Position numbers and translations under genes: made by a program
Shown: positions 25,721-38,430 of the stretch, piece by piece
Position numbering within the stretch: the first letter of the stretch is position 1
Layout of the letters: each line of letters opens with the position of its first letter
Origin: Atherinomorus stipes
Lineage: Eukaryota > Chordata > Actinopteri > Atheriniformes > Atherinidae
Assembly (NCBI GenBank): GCA_023101725.1
Contig: JALJCO010003962.1
Coordinates: 1,161,001-1,225,000, forward strand
Direction of reading: 5' to 3'
Length of the DNA stretch: 64,000 nt
Notes under the pieces: model-generated
Database searches by the model: none
What the model was told of the DNA's origin: nothing
The model's input: only the letters and a program-made list of their open reading frames with translations

Positions 25721-26672
25721 ATCATGTGATCGCCGGACGCATCATCGCTTAAACTTCTGCCCTCAGCAGACAGCTCAAGTTGAGCGCACACGGTGAGTTT
25801 TTCACCTCGCCAGGAAAAAAAAAAAAACAAACATGTTTGATTTTCACCTCAAGGCCTTGTGAGGCAGAAAACTCACCAAACATCAGGCGCACACAGCAAG
25901 CTATCTGCTCAGTAAGCGGCCTTGAGAGACCTTTAGCTCAGCAGAACACTCTCGTGTGCGGCAGACTTAAAAAGCGGTTTTTGCTTCCAACCTGTTCTTT
26001 GCTGCATCTGCAGTTTTGTTCTTTGTTTTTTTTTTTTTTTCCCCAAGATTTCAAGTGACTGGTTTCTACTCCAGTCAATAAGTTTATCACTAGGCCCTGA
26101 GCTCTGTCATTGGCTGGAGACAAATACACAAATTTCCCCCCCAGAAATGTCCTGAATATACTGAAACAAAGTGAAAAAACTAAATACAGCCAGGAGGAGA
26201 GGGAGTTACAAACAAAGTTACCACCACACGAGAGTAAAGGCCCAAAGGTGCGGATTGAGACAGATTTGACTTGCTCAAGTCTAGAGTGTGTTTTTAGGGG
26301 GAAACTCTGGATTCTACCTTTAAATTGAGTTTTTTATTCTTGAACTTTGTAATTTAGCTTTGTAATTAAAAAGCATTTAAAATGTCTTGGGCATGAAATG
26401 TACACTACGAATAAACTTGCCTTACCTTTCCCAAACAAACCACAGACACCAAAGGACGCATTGTGCACATGTCAGAGATGGATAGATATCCCAGATTGGC
26501 AGCTGCTATGTCTTTTGGTAAAAGACAGAAATAATTACTTCATAGTGTGAATAATTTTATTTTTTAAAAAGGAATAAATAAGTTGATAGTAAAAGTAAGT
26601 TATTTCATGCTAAAAACAGTTAAAGATTTTAGATTTAATTAGTGTGACATCTTTTTCTTAAAAAGCTCTTTG
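25721..26672. other. intergenic, no gene seen
   Basis: No supported gene. It holds a poly-T run (26026-26040) and short ORFs without family signal. Confidence 0.5.
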
Positions 26673-26676
26673 TTAA

Positions 26677-27025
26677 AGGTTGAATATGGAATATGGACAG
26701 AACAGCAACATCACGTGTGTCTAGGTTGTAGTTGCAACGGCAGAAAACCAAATCCAGGCGCTGTGATGCCAGGCTCGCTGCCGATACACAAGTGACCAAC
26801 AGTCCGCAGCATGTTCAACTAGTAACGCAGAGGAGTTTATAACTGACAGCTAACGTTAGCTATGTTAGCAAACAAGTTAGCTTACCGATCCAGGAGAAAA
26901 GTCGCCATTTCCGTGTTTTGACGCCGTGGAAAAAGTTTCTATGGGTCCAGTTAGTAAAGTCTTCACCTAAATTTACTCCAGGTTTTGCTCTTCTCAGGTC
27001 ACTCCCCCTCAGAAACAGATAACAA
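26677..27025. mobile_element. family B TTAA element, truncated copy (B1)
   Basis: It starts immediately after TTAA (26673-26676) with AGGTTGAATATGGAATATGG and matches the left part of the complete copy at 49884-50549 until about 27025, where homology stops. On the minus strand it retains MATFLLDR followed by a GTAAGC splice donor (complement of 26880-26885). Confidence 0.85.
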
Positions 27026-27227
27026 CAGAAGTAATCATTTCAGCAGAACTAACCTCTCATGAGCCACCATCAAGTCAAATCTGATCTTGACCAGACCAAT
27101 TAAACACTGACACAATACACTAAAATTCCCTTTTAAGTCCTTAAGTTTTACCGGCATGAAATCAGCCTGAGGAAGAAGATAAGGTGCTGGATTTTTTCAA
27201 ATGGGCTGTGGTTTTTAACTTTGAGCC

Positions 27228-27449
27228 CAAGGGGTGCCCAAGTCCAGTCCTCAAGAGCTACTATCCTGCACATTTTGGTTGCATTTCTTCTCCAACACAC
27301 CAGAATCAAATGAATGGCTCATTACCAGGCCTCTGAGCTGAATGACATGCACATGAGGGAATTAGCCATTTGATTCAGGCGAATTGGGGAGGGTATGTTC
27401 TAAAAATTGCAGGATAGTAGCTCTTGAGGACTGGACTTGGGCACCCCTG
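27228..27449. mobile_element. short palindromic hAT-type MITE
   Basis: Terminal inverted repeats of more than 40 bp (27228-27269 against 27408-27449) read ggggtgcccaagtccagtcc inward. The termini CAAGGGGTG/CACCCCTG are of hAT type. The flanks do not give a clear 8-bp duplication. No coding capacity. Confidence 0.8.
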
Positions 27450-27456
27450 GTCTTGA

Positions 27457-30400
27457 GAGTCATTAATTGAGGTGGAGGTCCTTGAATGTGACCTCAGACA
27501 GGCTTGCTCTCGCAATACAAAAAGAAATCAAATTTCCTGACCATCCAATCTGTTGTCATTAGAGATATTTCAGCCTGGACCCTGCAGGTGGAAAAACTGG
27601 CAGCAGAGTAGAGACTCCCCATCCACTGATGTCACAAGAATTACTTGTTAAGAGTCAATACAAATAAAAAGTAGAGTTAGAGAGGACAAGGATTAAGGAA
27701 AAGTAAACTCATGCAGGATGGAAATCCTCCTCAGGACACTGAGAGAGACAAAAAAAAAAAAAAAAAAAAGCTGGCACTGGCGCTTTTCAGTGGAGTCAAA
27801 TTGTTATCGATTTACATCCTGTTATCTGGGTTTTCTATACACTGACTTACATTTTTGTTGACTGTGTAGAATGTCGAGCCATTTTAGAAAGTTACCATTA
27901 ATCTAATTCTGATACAGATGCCGTCTTTAATCTGTAGTTTATACAATGTCTTTACAAAACCAATGTTTTCAGACCTATAGCTATCAAATACTTTTGAAGG
28001 GCATGAATCCCTTCACATCCTTTAATCACTCAGAGGATCCTGCATCCCACTGGGCCTCTTAGACACAGCTTCAATCCAATTCCTAGACCACAAATCTGGG
28101 CTTCCCCTCCTGCCACCGAAATCGATCTTGTAATAACAGGTGTTCACAGGTGTTCAAATGTGTCCACACATCGACCAAAAGCTTTTCTGAGCTTTAGAAC
28201 AAAGGGAATCGGCTCAGAAGGCAGCGGGAGAGGGAGGACCGCAGTTTATGGTATGTCCTCTGTAGATGTTTGATGTGTCACCTTCTCTTTGACCCTGAGT
28301 TGCTGACTTGAATATCTAACTCGTTCTCTGATGCAGATGCAGTTACTGTTACACACAGTAAAAACCTCACTGACTCAGATAGACGTGTTTTCATCCAATT
28401 TGTTTTATTCATTGCTTAACCTGAAAGCCTTTAATTATTCTTTTTACAACTTCGAGTAATAGAAGAACTCAAGTTTACATGTGCAACACTGAATATCACC
28501 CAAACAATGAAGGCAAAGGCTTGAATTTTAATGAGTACTGATATGATCACAATTTTGTTTAATATCTTGGTAAAGAAAAGGTTAGATTGAGGACAAGCAA
28601 CCCTTAGAAAGATACTTTTCTTCAAACTTTTATGATGTATATATAGTTTGATGACAGTATGGTGGTAGAAGATGTGTACATGAAGCGTGTCCTACTCTGC
28701 ATATCTTTGAAAGGGTTGTAATGCCTGTTATCTGTATTGTTTAGTGTCAATCTATTTATTTTCATGGTTCTTCTATTTTTACTGGGGATCTCAAAAACAT
28801 CAAGAAAATGTTAATTGTGACCTTTTTGCTTTTGAGTAAAATGAAACACTTTCCCTAAGGGAAATAAGGTTTATCAATCAAACATTAGGCTACAAGCTTG
28901 CAAAAGGGCAGAACTGGCCTTGTATGGATATTAAACTTTACAAACGTATAGGCTCGTTGTTATATGAAATATTTTCTTTCAGCTTCCATTCAGTGTTTAC
29001 TGAGTAACTTTATTGCCCATGGTGATTTGCTTAAAGTTGTAGTTAAAATGTGATTCTAAAAAAAAAAAGCATTATATTCACAAGTCATAGTCTCCAGAAT
29101 AAAATATAAAGATGTTTCTGTCCAAACAAACAATGCCTGATGTCAATCAACACAAAGAGATGCCTTGTTGGGAATTTGTATGTTGCTAAAAAATCTGTCT
29201 TTCCTTACCTCAAACCCAGAGGATGACATTTCAGGAGTCATAAAGTAAAAATCCTGCCATGTTTTTGGATCTGCTTGTACCTTTAGAGCAGGTGTTTTCA
29301 CTAACGAGCTCATCTACCTTAGCTGTGCTAATTAAACTCAGCTGGTTTAGTGACTGGTTGGAATGACTGCAGGACAGAATTTTTACATTCTGGAAGGTAA
29401 ACATGATCTATTAAACCTAAAATGATTTTTGAACCAGAGTGTGTTTATTTCTGCTGTGAAATTTGCCCTTTTAACATAGAAGTCTATGGGGATTAACTTC
29501 CTTGTGGAGCCAGCCCCTAGCGGATGAGTACAGTGATCGTTCTAAACATCAATTTTTTAACTACAGATAATTTTCTTTCACTGATTGAGTCCACAAAGAT
29601 TTGGGAATTTCACAATTGCTAATGCAGTTAAAATGCTCCGTAGCCAACACTCCTTTCATCAGCTCCACAAAGTGAGTGGGATGGAGAATTTTCCAGATCC
29701 CAATTTAAAGCTAGAATAAACTTTTGCCCATAGTTTGCCCAGCTCTGAATATTAAATTCCAGAAAGGAATTATCTATGTACTTATGTTTACAATAAGAAG
29801 CTGAGGGGGACAGCTGTGTCTTTTTCCCAGGAAAGGGGTACCTGGACCTATTACCTGACTGTGATTTATGCCTACGAGTCCAGCATACCTCTAATTGCAG
29901 GAATGTTTCTCTGTTCCTACCCTGTCCTCTTCTGATGGTGGTGCAATCATAACCTTTTACGATTATTATTATTTTCTCATTTACATTTGAATACATGAAA
30001 GTGCTTTGAAGAAAAAAAAAACACCTCTGACTATGCTTTTTCAATTTGTCAGAGAAAAAATGAGTGCAAGTCATTCCATCACATTAGATTGAATTATTTT
30101 TGGTTTATCACAAACAAGAAAAAAATTCATACAATGTTGCGTTTTGTATGATGTAGACTAAGTGTGACTTTAAAAAAACATGCTTTGGAGTCAGCCACTG
30201 AAATGCTTTTTGCAGTGAACCTACATACATGTTGGGTCTTTATTTGGACTTTGAGAATCTGCTCCTCTTGATCAAAGAGGAATGAGTGTCATAAATCCAT
30301 GCAAAGTGAATCTTCTAACTGCTTCTGTGCATTTTGACTCCACAAAAAAAGAAGAAAAAAGAGATTTGTTTCATACACAGCACCATCCAGTAACAAACCT

Positions 30401-30856
30401 ACCTCACCCAACCTCTTTCCTCTTTTTTTTACATGCACTCATCCTTTCTAAATAAATGCATCATTTCCCTCCTTTTTCCATTAGCCAAAGCCGATAAAAA
30501 TACAACCAAGTCTTCCTGTTTTTGTGTCCACTTCCCAAATATCGCACTGTCTTGTCCTCTCTTTACTGAGTGCTCCTCCTCCTTCCTCTAGCTCCACTTC
30601 TTCCTCCCCTGTCCTCACTCTTCTGCATGACCAGTTCCATGTCAGGCCTTAATTGTGTTTTGATGTTCTTCCAGACCTGCAATTGAGCTCCATTCTCGCC
30701 AGCCAAAACAGAGCAGACATTTGTCAATGCACAGGCACCGTGAGATTCCCCACTCTCTCACACATTTTCTGCTGTTTCCATCCATTTACCTCCTTTCACT
30801 TCTTCTCATTCCCTTCTCCTCTTCCCTATTTAATCCTTAAGTTGGATTTTTAAGAC
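27457..30856. other. intergenic, no gene seen
   Basis: Contains a poly-A run (27752-27769) and a degraded fish repeat at about 29450-29535 (acatagaagtctatggggat, then gtggagccagcccctag). It also holds the longest unexplained minus-strand ORF of the intergenic region (29628-30074). No exon could be supported. Confidence 0.5.
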
Positions 30857-30959
<103 letters not shown>

Positions 30960-32274
30960 AGAAGATATGCAGTGAAGCAGTAACATCAATGTAGGCTGAA
31001 ACCAAAGACCTCCTTCACCCTCTGGGGCCCATGTCACATGTAATCACTGTAACTTATAAGAAAACACACACACACACGCACACACACAAAAACTAAGCGC
31101 AGCGTGGGGAGTAAATATTTGTGCTGTGCAAGCTCTAGACAGAGGAAGGTTCCTCACCTCAGCAGTGTGCCACCAAATCATGAAATATTCAGAGAGAGAA
31201 GGATGGAGCGGGGGAGAAAACGAGGGAGTGAGAGGAAAAAAGGAGTGAAAGAGAGAGGTCACATATAAGATGGACGGTAGGGGAAAAGTGAGTGGGTAGG
31301 TGGCTCTGTAAAACAGCAGATGATGCGAGGGGAAGGTTTGAGTTGTTTATGGCGAGGATGGGAAAAAAGCAGGAGCTGTTGAGGAAGGCAGAGGGAGGGA
31401 ACAACAGGGCTGAAGGCTAAAGACAGGAGTAGATGAAAGAAGAGGAGAGAGAGGTCGAAGAATGCAGAATCAGAAAGGAGGAATGTAAATGTGAATGATG
31501 AAGGTGTAGACAGGGGGTGAACAACATTAGAAAAAAATCAGAGAGTAAAATGTGTGTTGTCCTACAGCAGAGGAGACATGTAAGAGTAAATGGACTGCAG
31601 GAAGTGATGCTCTAAAGCTCTTAATGGTCCCAGTCAGTCTGCAGGTGAAGAGTGATAATCCCCATCCGTGGCTTAATGAGGGTTTATTCTGTCACAGGTC
31701 ATTCTGCCCTGGGATGTTGAAAGACTTCTCACTGGTTAAAGCTGCTCTGTTTGCATCCATTCTGCTTACTTTGTGACTTCAAGCTTTTGCAACACGATTC
31801 CAAAACTGTCCTTTTCTGATACTTTCTACATTATCAGAGTGCAGTCAACTTTATTTTGTTTGAGCTTGTTATTTTTAGATGCTGTGTAAAGCTCACGTTT
31901 GTACCAGTTATAGATTACCATATCTGAATTTTTACAAGTGACAGGATTGGCAAGATTTTTACTTCTATCTAAAGCTCCATTACAGTTCAAGTGTGGCAGG
32001 TTAACGTCCTCTCTAAATGGTCCCCCTGAAGTAATCAGATGTGGCTTTGCTTATTAATATCCTTTCCAAAAGGATTTACACCTCCAACTTTACATTATTC
32101 AGTTCTAACTTTTACATTTTGAAAACAGCTGCAGTACATCTGTCAGCTAAGTGTTAATTATTTACTTTTTAATTCACATTTAACCATCCCACAGGTGCTA
32201 TTGTCCAATGACTTGTAATAAAAGTTGGATTAAGCTTTGCTTTATACACACAAACACGTGTACATATACTGTAT

Positions 32275-32298
32275 ATGTGTGTGTGTGTGTGTGTGTGT
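32275..32298. repeat. (TG)n microsatellite
   Basis: About 12 TG units, followed by gtgtgagtgtg-type imperfect repeats to about 32340. Confidence 0.95.
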
Positions 32299-33047
32299 AT
32301 AAAATGTGTGAGTGTGAGTGTGTGTGCGTGCATGCGTGCCTGTTTGTGAGAATGAAGTGCAGACATTCAAGGATTACTTTTTCTTGGATTTATTGATTTA
32401 TAGATCAACTTTGTTGGTAATTAAAAAACATTAACTCTAATGAACGTAGAAATGATCTGACAGGAAAATTATAATTATCCGCACCAAATTTCATTGAAAG
32501 GGCCAAGTTTATGAAGGTAATATGTTTGTGGAGCAAAAGTGTTTCTGGGACAAATAGATTCAGTGTCATTGCTTTTAGAGCAAAAATAGAATCATGGAGA
32601 TACGGGGAGCAGTTATGCTCTTTTTTCCCTCTGCAGGAAATAAAAGGCTTTCTATTGACCATTAGAATCAATAGCCTCATGCCTGGAGCCTTTCAAACAG
32701 CAGTTAAAATGGAGGATGCAACAGGGGGAAGATAAAACTGAAAACAAAAATTAATAAATGAAACAAAGGGGCTTGTGGTTAATTCCAAATCTACTTCTAC
32801 TATCTATATTTATAAGATCATTTCATTTGAAGTAAAGGTTTAACACGCTAATGGGAGAATGAAAATGATCCCCTGAAACCTGAAGCAGTACTGACAGAAT
32901 CCCTTAATTTAGTTAGCTGAATTAAATATTTGTAAGCAGAACAAATGTGGTTGAGACCTTTTACTTGTACTCAGTGTATAATGGAGAAGTCTCCAGCACT
33001 GTGCAGTAAATATCCAACAATTAGGCACATATATAGACATATATGTA

Positions 33048-33088
33048 TGTGTGTGTGTGTGCGTGTGCGTGTGTGTGTGTGTATGTGT
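33048..33088. repeat. (GT)n microsatellite, imperfect
   Basis: GT repeats interrupted by two GC steps. Confidence 0.95.
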
Positions 33089-33737
33089 CGGGGTTGGGGG
33101 TAGTTGGAGAGAGACAGAGAGAACGAGCAAAAAATAACTAAGGGAGGCTCATTTGAAGGTCGGTGTCACTATCCATGGTGCTGAAACATTGCGTTCTGTG
33201 ATGCCCGCTGAGTCACACTGAGAGACGAGAGCTGAGCCATGTTTCCTGAAATGAAAAAGGTCAAACCCCCAAATTTCTTTGGAGTCATGTAAAGAGATGC
33301 ACACAAGTGGCATTTGTAATTAACTCCAGTTAGTTAAAAAACAACATTTTATCCACGTAATGATCTTTTTAGACAACTATCAAAAATGAGCATCTTAATA
33401 AAGTTAAAAACAAACCTCATACAAACTAAACAACTTTTCGGATAAGGCTAGCTTGCCTCTTTTTTCCCCCCAAACCATGAGCCAATCCTGACAAGCAACA
33501 CAGGACACTCATCAGTTTGGCTTTAAGGAAACTCTACACCAATTAAGATTTATATTCTTCCAGCCCAATATGACACCCTCTTGGTTTATACTGTAACAGC
33601 CACATTTCTAAAGTTTTGTACGTTTTTTCAGTCATCTTGCTTAGTACCTGGAAAATTTGTTCTCATTTCATTTCAATTTGTTCCATACATCTTAAGAAAT
33701 AGACAAAGAAAGAAAATATAACAAACTAGATCAAATG

Positions 33738-33775
33738 AAATAATAAGACTTCACGTGGGTGAAGTCTTATTATTT
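33738..33775. repeat. perfect 17-bp hairpin, 4-nt loop
   Basis: Positions 33738-33754 are the exact reverse complement of 33759-33775, with loop gtgg. Confidence 0.95.
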
Positions 33776-34504
33776 TATTTAAGTAAATAAATCATGACGT
33801 GCTTGAAAGGGAGCAGGAAGAAGTAAAGCTTTAAAACTAAATTATTTTGAAATGAAATTTTCATTGCAAGACTGGATCCAAACGCAGTAGATGTCATTTC
33901 TTGTATCAATCGCATGCAAACATAGCTTATCTTCTGTTTTGGCAGGAAGGTTAGGGACATCTTCCACCCTCCTTCCAACCTGCAGTGCCATCACCTGTCA
34001 GCTAAAGACACAGAGAGTGACTAATGTAGCCCGTCAGTCTAAGCAGCACCTTTATCCCCCAACAGCTAATCTGTGACTCTGGAGTCCAAAGGGTCATTGT
34101 ATCTCCTCCCTGACTGTGGATCCCAGTGGACTTCGATTAACAGTCATCTCCACTATTGTGAAGCTTACAGAGCATCAGTCAGGACTGGTCGGGGTGTTTG
34201 AAGTGATGATGAAAGTCTTTGTTTCCGGACATGCTTAAACCAAAGCTGAGCAAAAGTGTTGAGTGGATACTTTTCTAATGAGCAGACACCCACGTTTGTG
34301 TGTGTGTCTGTGTACGTGTACCTACGTGTCCGTGTGGATGCACCCTAAAACCCATTGTGCTTGGAATGAAATTAGTTTTAACCTATCTGTCTGCTCTCTT
34401 TCCTTCCATGACACCCAAAATAGATACTGCCCCAGACACATTACTATTCCTACAACATAATCAAATGCAGGCAAAACCTACAGCACAGGCTTGATACAGC
34501 AGTG

Positions 34505-35277
34505 TAATAATGGCTTCATATTTCCCCCCCCCATCTCCCCGCCGCCCCCTGGAATCAATAACACAGCCGAAGCCCGCACTTTCTGTCTGATGGAATCAGA
34601 ACATTTAACGAAAAGTGAAGAATGAGGTGAGATATTGTAAAGGACAAGTTTTTTTTCTTCTTTCTTTTTTTTGCCCGCGCGGACTTAGATTTAAAATCTT
34701 GGTTTAAAACGCGTCTCCTAAGGCTGCGCAGCAGCATCCCTCCTATCCTGAGAAAAGAGAGGGAGATACACGCATTGATACGGAGGCGCGGTAAGGGGAT
34801 GCTCTGGCTGAAAGTGAAGCGGAAAGTCCGGGATGTCTCCTGTTCCTTGTGGAATAAAAAGCCCTGAAAAAACAAACTGACTTCATCGTAAGTATCCATG
34901 GAGGAGCTGCGCTTTAGGACACTTTAGTCATACTCTGCACCTCCCAACGTCGACCTGTGCGCATTTTGCGACTGTTTTGATTCTTTTTTTATTATTACTC
35001 TTTTGACTTATTGCAGCACAAGTCTTGTTTTGTTTTCTTTTTTTCTCCCTCTTTAATGGCTCGTTTGTTTGCTTGTGTGCCCATAGAGGAGCCTGGGATG
35101 GCTGGCTGAAAAAGAAAAGAAAGAACTCTTGTGGATGCGACTGTGACCACCTGAGTCTGGGATACTGAGAAGATTTCAGTAAAATCTCCAATGAGATTCC
35201 CCACATTGTCCTTTTGTGGATCTATTTAGAGTCCGTGCAGCGTTTGAGTTCAAAGCGCACTTGCGTCTGACCCTAAG
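34505..35277 (+). promoter_or_regulatory. epha6: epha6 promoter-proximal region and 5' leader
   Basis: CpG density rises here (cgccgcc at about 34540, gcccgcgcggac at about 34672, aacgcgtc, gaggcgcgg at about 34783) compared with the surrounding DNA, as expected for an Eph receptor promoter. No convincing TATA box is seen, so the transcription start is unknown. Several short upstream ORFs precede the start codon: 34898-34927 (9 codons plus stop), 35056-35109 (17 codons plus stop) and 35191-35229 (12 codons plus stop). If transcribed, they could damp translation. An in-frame TGA (35245-35247) upstream of ATG 35278 rules out an upstream extension in this exon. Confidence 0.55.
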
Positions 35278-35356
35278 ATGTGCTCTCCTGGGAAATACTG
35301 CGTGCTTTTGCTCTTGCTTAAAAGTGTCCTGTCGGACTCGGGAACCTCAAACCAAG
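35278..35356 (+). CDS. epha6: epha6 exon 1: start codon and signal peptide (partial)
   Basis: Exon 1 of an Eph receptor tyrosine kinase, a type I membrane receptor for GPI-anchored ephrin-A ligands used in axon guidance and cell sorting. It encodes 26 residues plus one base: a short polar start (MCSPGKYC), a hydrophobic core (VLLLLLK) and a small-residue region (SDSGTSNQ), which is a classic secretory signal peptide. ATG 35278 has A at -3. An in-frame TGA at 35245-35247 and no intervening ATG fix the start. The donor AAG|GTGAGT is consensus, and the exon ends in phase 1, which fits exon 2 exactly. By sequence alone a signal exon is weakly diagnostic; the in-frame joint with the exon at 51355, reading NQ-VVLLD, makes the assignment strong. 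Overlapping longer frames here are shadows. Confidence 0.87.
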
Positions 35357-38329
35357 GTGAGTGCGGTCAACACAGTAAGTATATCAAGGGTGGATGATCC
35401 AAATAAACAAAGTCTTCTCCAATTAGATAATCCTATCAACGCAAAAATGTCATTCCCTCATTTCGATGTGTTTCATGGTGACAGGTACAGTTCGTTAGTT
35501 GAACAGCGGTGACATCTGGAATTTGCAAAACAGTATCAGAAAACGTATAGAGATGTATAGTCAGCTGATTATTAAATGCAGGAAAAAGGGAATCTTTGAA
35601 GGGTTGATTGATGTCGTTTTTTAATCCAAAATTAACTATAATCTTTATTGTACTGGATATTAAAACATCAATAAAAATATATTTTCCACACTTGCTTACA
35701 TGAGAAATACATTTACAGTATCTGTTTTGGAATAAAGGCATCAAAATATAAAAAGCAGACAGAAACACTGTCAATCTCATTCTAGGAATGAATCTGATAT
35801 TCTCCATCACTTCCAAAGTCTGGGTGCACATAAACAACACCACAGCAGGTATAGGAACCATTGGATGTTACAGTAAATGTCAGCCTCTGGCAAACTGTCA
35901 GCTGATACTGTTGTTGCTGCTTCACTCTTCCTCTGGGTCTTCTAGGATGGGCTCATATATTCCTGTTTGAAAATATAACAGGAAGAGATACCTCACAGAA
36001 GCTCTGAAAAATGTGGGAATCTCATTATGCGGAAACGTCATCTCCAGCCACATGAATAGTGTGTACAGCTGCAAATGAGAAACTTGGGGCATAAAATCAG
36101 TTGTACAAGGTCACATGAGCCAAAAGTTGCCACATTGTTCTTGTTTCTGACACCATCCACTTTACACATATGCAGGGGTGTGTTTAATATTCCTTTTGAA
36201 TGTTTAATGTTTAGAATACACTTCTCAATGATAATAGGAGCCCTTTCACTCGCCAAATGTCAAAGTCCTCTCCTCTTCATTTCTCTATGTGTTTTGTGTG
36301 TGTGGATGTGTGTGTGTTTCCCACCAGGATATCTGTCTGCCTGTGATGGTGACAGGTGTGAGTAGGAGGGGTGCGCTCAGGGGGAAACTAGAAAAAATGA
36401 CAACGTGAGGTGTTTAAAATGTACAGGTAGCGAGAACAAGTCAATAAAATCTGGCCAGGTAGTTGAGGGAGTCTTAATATAACAAGATTTGTTAACAGTA
36501 TGCATTATCATTTAGCTTTTTGAGGTCAGATTATCAGAATGAATTAACACTGAAGTGACTCTGTCCATCTAATAATGATAATATATTTCAAGATCAAGTT
36601 TGTTTGATTTAAAATGCAATTCCAGTGTCTGCTTTTAGTGTTTCAAAATGCTCTAAATAGGTCATACGTATACTTGTGGATGTACATTCATGACGTAATG
36701 GTTAAAAAACAAATCTACAGCTGCGCTCCAGCAACAAAGGGGCATTCTAACTTAAATACATAGGAATAAAGTAAATACAGTCTATGTCTGCTGCCAGAAC
36801 AGCTGATATGAGAAGGAATCCAGTGCAGTCTGTTGAGTATTGTGTGCCTCAAAAACGATGCTTGAAAGCAGAAGCTTGATTTAATACAGAAGTTATATGA
36901 ATACATTCTGTAGTATTAGCACATGTTGATAAACAGTCAGTTTTATCTCTTCTCTGCACTGCATTTCAGTGAAATGGAGGAGATGGCGTGCATAATGAGA
37001 ACTATGAAAAAATATACCGTTGCAACACAGATGGAATATTAGTTGTTGCATTTATATTTTAAGCAGGATATAGTTAAAGCCTGATATGTTTAACATCTTT
37101 TTTTCACAGTTATCTTTAGGCAAAGCAGTGTCTTATCATGCATGCTCATATCATGCTAAAGCACGCATCCAATGCACATGTATAAATGAGGCTTTAATCC
37201 TTATATGATAAGGAAGACAGTGTATTAGCACAATGTAAATGAGAATTTCTCCTAGATTTTATTTAAATCAACACCTCCTGTGTTGATGGGAAAGTATCAC
37301 AGAAGTATATAAAACAAGGAGTTTAAAAGCAGGCTTGTTATCCACTACAATTAACAGTGTTGAAAAGCCATACTCATTTCATTGGATCTGTCAAACAACT
37401 TGCTAGGATGAGTTGAGAGCAAAATGTTTATGACAACACCACTGCTTCCACACTGAGGTCTGAGATTCAGAAAAGAGCTAAAATCTCTCTCTGTTGTGAT
37501 TGTTATTTTAACAGAAAATGTGAACTTCAAACCAAAAGAAGGATTTGTTAAAGAAATTGTAACATTAAGAAAAAAACAAACAAAAATAATGCAAATTTGA
37601 CGGCTCCTCTCAAGAAGTAAACCAAGCTCTCTGGGTTGGGAGCTTTGCATGCATACTGCTTCACCACCTTCCCACTCCAGCTCCTTAAAGTAAATCTATG
37701 TGACTTTATTCTCACTTAACAGAGCAAAAGCACTTATATGTCCATCACAACAAAGCTGCTAATTGACTTTCTATTGGCACTGTGCCACTATTTCTAAATA
37801 TTTAACACAATCTCGTGACAGGGGGCAAATGGCTAATTTGGTCTGTGGCACAATATGATGCAATTACACAGGAACGTTCCTGTCAAGCTGCTGATGACGT
37901 TTCCCCTCTTGTGCTGTGTTGGTGATGGTAATGTTTGCAACATATTGATGCTGACAGTCAACACAGATGACTGGGACAAAAACACCTTATAAGATGGCTG
38001 GAGGGGCCCAGCAGAGAGCATTTTATCTTCAACTGGGGAGCAAGAGGTTTCCACTTAAAATCCCATCTGGAACTACAGTCCTATAACTATTCTTCCTCGT
38101 TATTGATTACTTTGCAACTTTACTCCCATCTACATATATTTATGATTAGAAGAAATGATGGGCAACCAAAACTACAAAAGGAAAATTGCACTTTGTTGAG
38201 GATTGCAAAAAAAAAAAAAAAAATCATCTCACAATGTCTTTCTAATGGATTGTGATACCACTTTTTCGCCATGTGGCCAAACGTACAAACAACTGGTTTA
38301 CAGTTGAAACTGAACCAACATTTAATTAT

Positions 38330-38430
38330 TAGGGGTGCACCGATACATGTGTTCGTATCGAAGCTAGCTGCACAGGTGTGTACTGAACTCTGAGCACTAC
38401 GTATGGAATATCGAACAATACAGAACTTTT
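38330..38430. mobile_element. hAT-like terminus fragment
   Basis: Begins TAGGGGTGCACCGATAC, a fish hAT-type end, and continues with gtatcga-rich sequence. The matching other end was not identified with confidence. Confidence 0.5.

Larger units (their letters stand above)
30960..34504. other. intergenic, upstream flank of epha6
   Basis: Purine-rich stretch (31190-31450), microsatellites (32275-32298, 33048-33088) and the perfect hairpin 33738-33775. No exon recognised. Distal regulatory sequence for epha6 would be expected here but cannot be pinpointed by eye. Confidence 0.5.

Noticed and set aside
27228..27449. hAT-type 8-bp target duplication around the MITE
   Set aside because: The flanks TTTGAGCC and GTCTTGAG do not align convincingly, so the element is called from its inverted repeats only.
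34555..35206. Antisense ORFs over the epha6 leader
   Set aside because: Lys-rich frames produced by T-runs on the + strand; no family resemblance.
35216..35512. 98-codon + strand ORF across epha6 exon 1
   Set aside because: It is in a different frame from the signal-peptide reading, crosses the splice donor into intron, and shows no domain. It is a shadow of exon 1.
35436..35861. 141-codon minus-strand ORF in epha6 intron 1
   Set aside because: No recognisable domain, no splice context and AT-driven composition. Most likely chance.
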